Below, piece after piece: positions 61,626 through 61,755 of a DNA stretch of 61,755 nt; position 1 is the stretch's first letter; every line of letters begins with the position of its first letter. Where the stretch lies: NCBI RefSeq assembly GCF_000190415.1, contig NZ_AEWF01000011.1, forward strand, positions 1 to 61,755, in the 5' to 3' direction. The translations under genes were made by a program, and so were the position numbers. The notes under the pieces were generated by a model. It was given only the letters and a program-made list of their open reading frames with translations. It was not told where the DNA came from and searched no databases. This DNA comes from Candidatus Odyssella thessalonicensis L13 (GTDB taxonomy: Bacteria; Pseudomonadota; Alphaproteobacteria; Paracaedibacterales; Paracaedibacteraceae).

Positions 61626-61755
61626 ATGAAGAGACTCATCGTGAGCTTATTACTAGCTACACCCTTCAGTCAAGGCCAAGCCCTTGATACCCCTCCAGCA
61701 TGGAAAGGATCCAACGTTTGGTCTCTAGAAAGACTCAAGCGAGAGAATCCTATCT
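61626..61755 (+). CDS. Start of a secreted protein (runs off right edge)
   Basis: 43 residues visible. The start MKRLIVSLLLATPFSQGQA is a typical signal peptide with a likely cut after GQA or QGQA. The mature part begins LDTPPAWKGSNVWSLERLKREN. AAAGGA lies 8 nt upstream of the ATG. Exported, possibly a conjugation or surface component given the plasmid context, but the family cannot be read from this length. Confidence 0.6.
   Translation, partial: MKRLIVSLLLATPFSQGQALDTPPAWKGSNVWSLERLKRENPI

Overview
The window looks like a piece of an alphaproteobacterial plasmid, or a plasmid-derived island, from a host-associated lineage such as an amoeba or ciliate endosymbiont of the Holosporales or Rickettsiales type. 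This is an inference. It rests on two Ti-plasmid-style MOBQ relaxase/helicases (TraA) with traC/traD-like partners, a plasmid Rep with a DnaA domain-I-like tail as on Rickettsia plasmids, parA plus a ribbon-helix-helix partner, low GC, many broken genes, Fic, and large polymorphic toxins.

Layout. 1-1.8 kb: umuD, followed by umuC split after its tenth codon by a group II intron that runs off the left edge. 2-5.4 kb: a secreted protein, a decayed gene, a Fic protein with a 26-bp palindrome at its start, and a small membrane protein. 5.8-10.4 kb: a folded RNA-like element, a YdaS-like regulator with two membrane proteins, a palindromic operator array, and two paralogous membrane-anchored proteins of unknown function. 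10.5-26.7 kb (arm A): 22-bp palindrome, traD, traC, oriT, traA, a membrane accessory protein, proQ/finO, an AAA ATPase, broken antitoxin, resolvase and integrase genes, then a frameshifted type-17 polymorphic toxin with an Imm31-like immunity gene and a truncated second immunity gene. 26.75-29.55 kb: an ISKra4-like transposon with 25-bp inverted repeats. 29.5-31.2 kb: a decapitated ORF, a second copy of the folded RNA element, and an orphan toxin-stem fragment.

31.2-52.2 kb (arm B) is the mirror image of arm A on the opposite strand: a different immunity gene, an intact 2112-aa toxin, an intact short tyrosine recombinase, secreted proteins, rep, the par region, resolvase scraps, the accessory protein, traA, oriT, traC, traD, and the related 22-bp palindrome. 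Arms A and B therefore look like two related plasmids, or two copies of one backbone, joined head to head with the transposon near the centre. 52-54.3 kb: a possible PD-(D/E)XK-type protein, a ParB-like protein and a DnaA box. 54.5-57 kb: a convergent response regulator and multi-TM histidine kinase. 57-59.6 kb: an FAD oxidoreductase and a LysR regulator. 59.8-61.75 kb: two related XRE regulators around an unknown gene, and the start of a secreted protein.

Main points: the two toxin genes share a near-identical stem and related toxin tips but have unrelated immunity genes, with remnants of displaced cassettes beside each; the transfer regions are duplicated in inverted orientation; and several palindromes sit exactly where autoregulation would be expected. 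All family names come from recognising motifs by eye; no database search was run.
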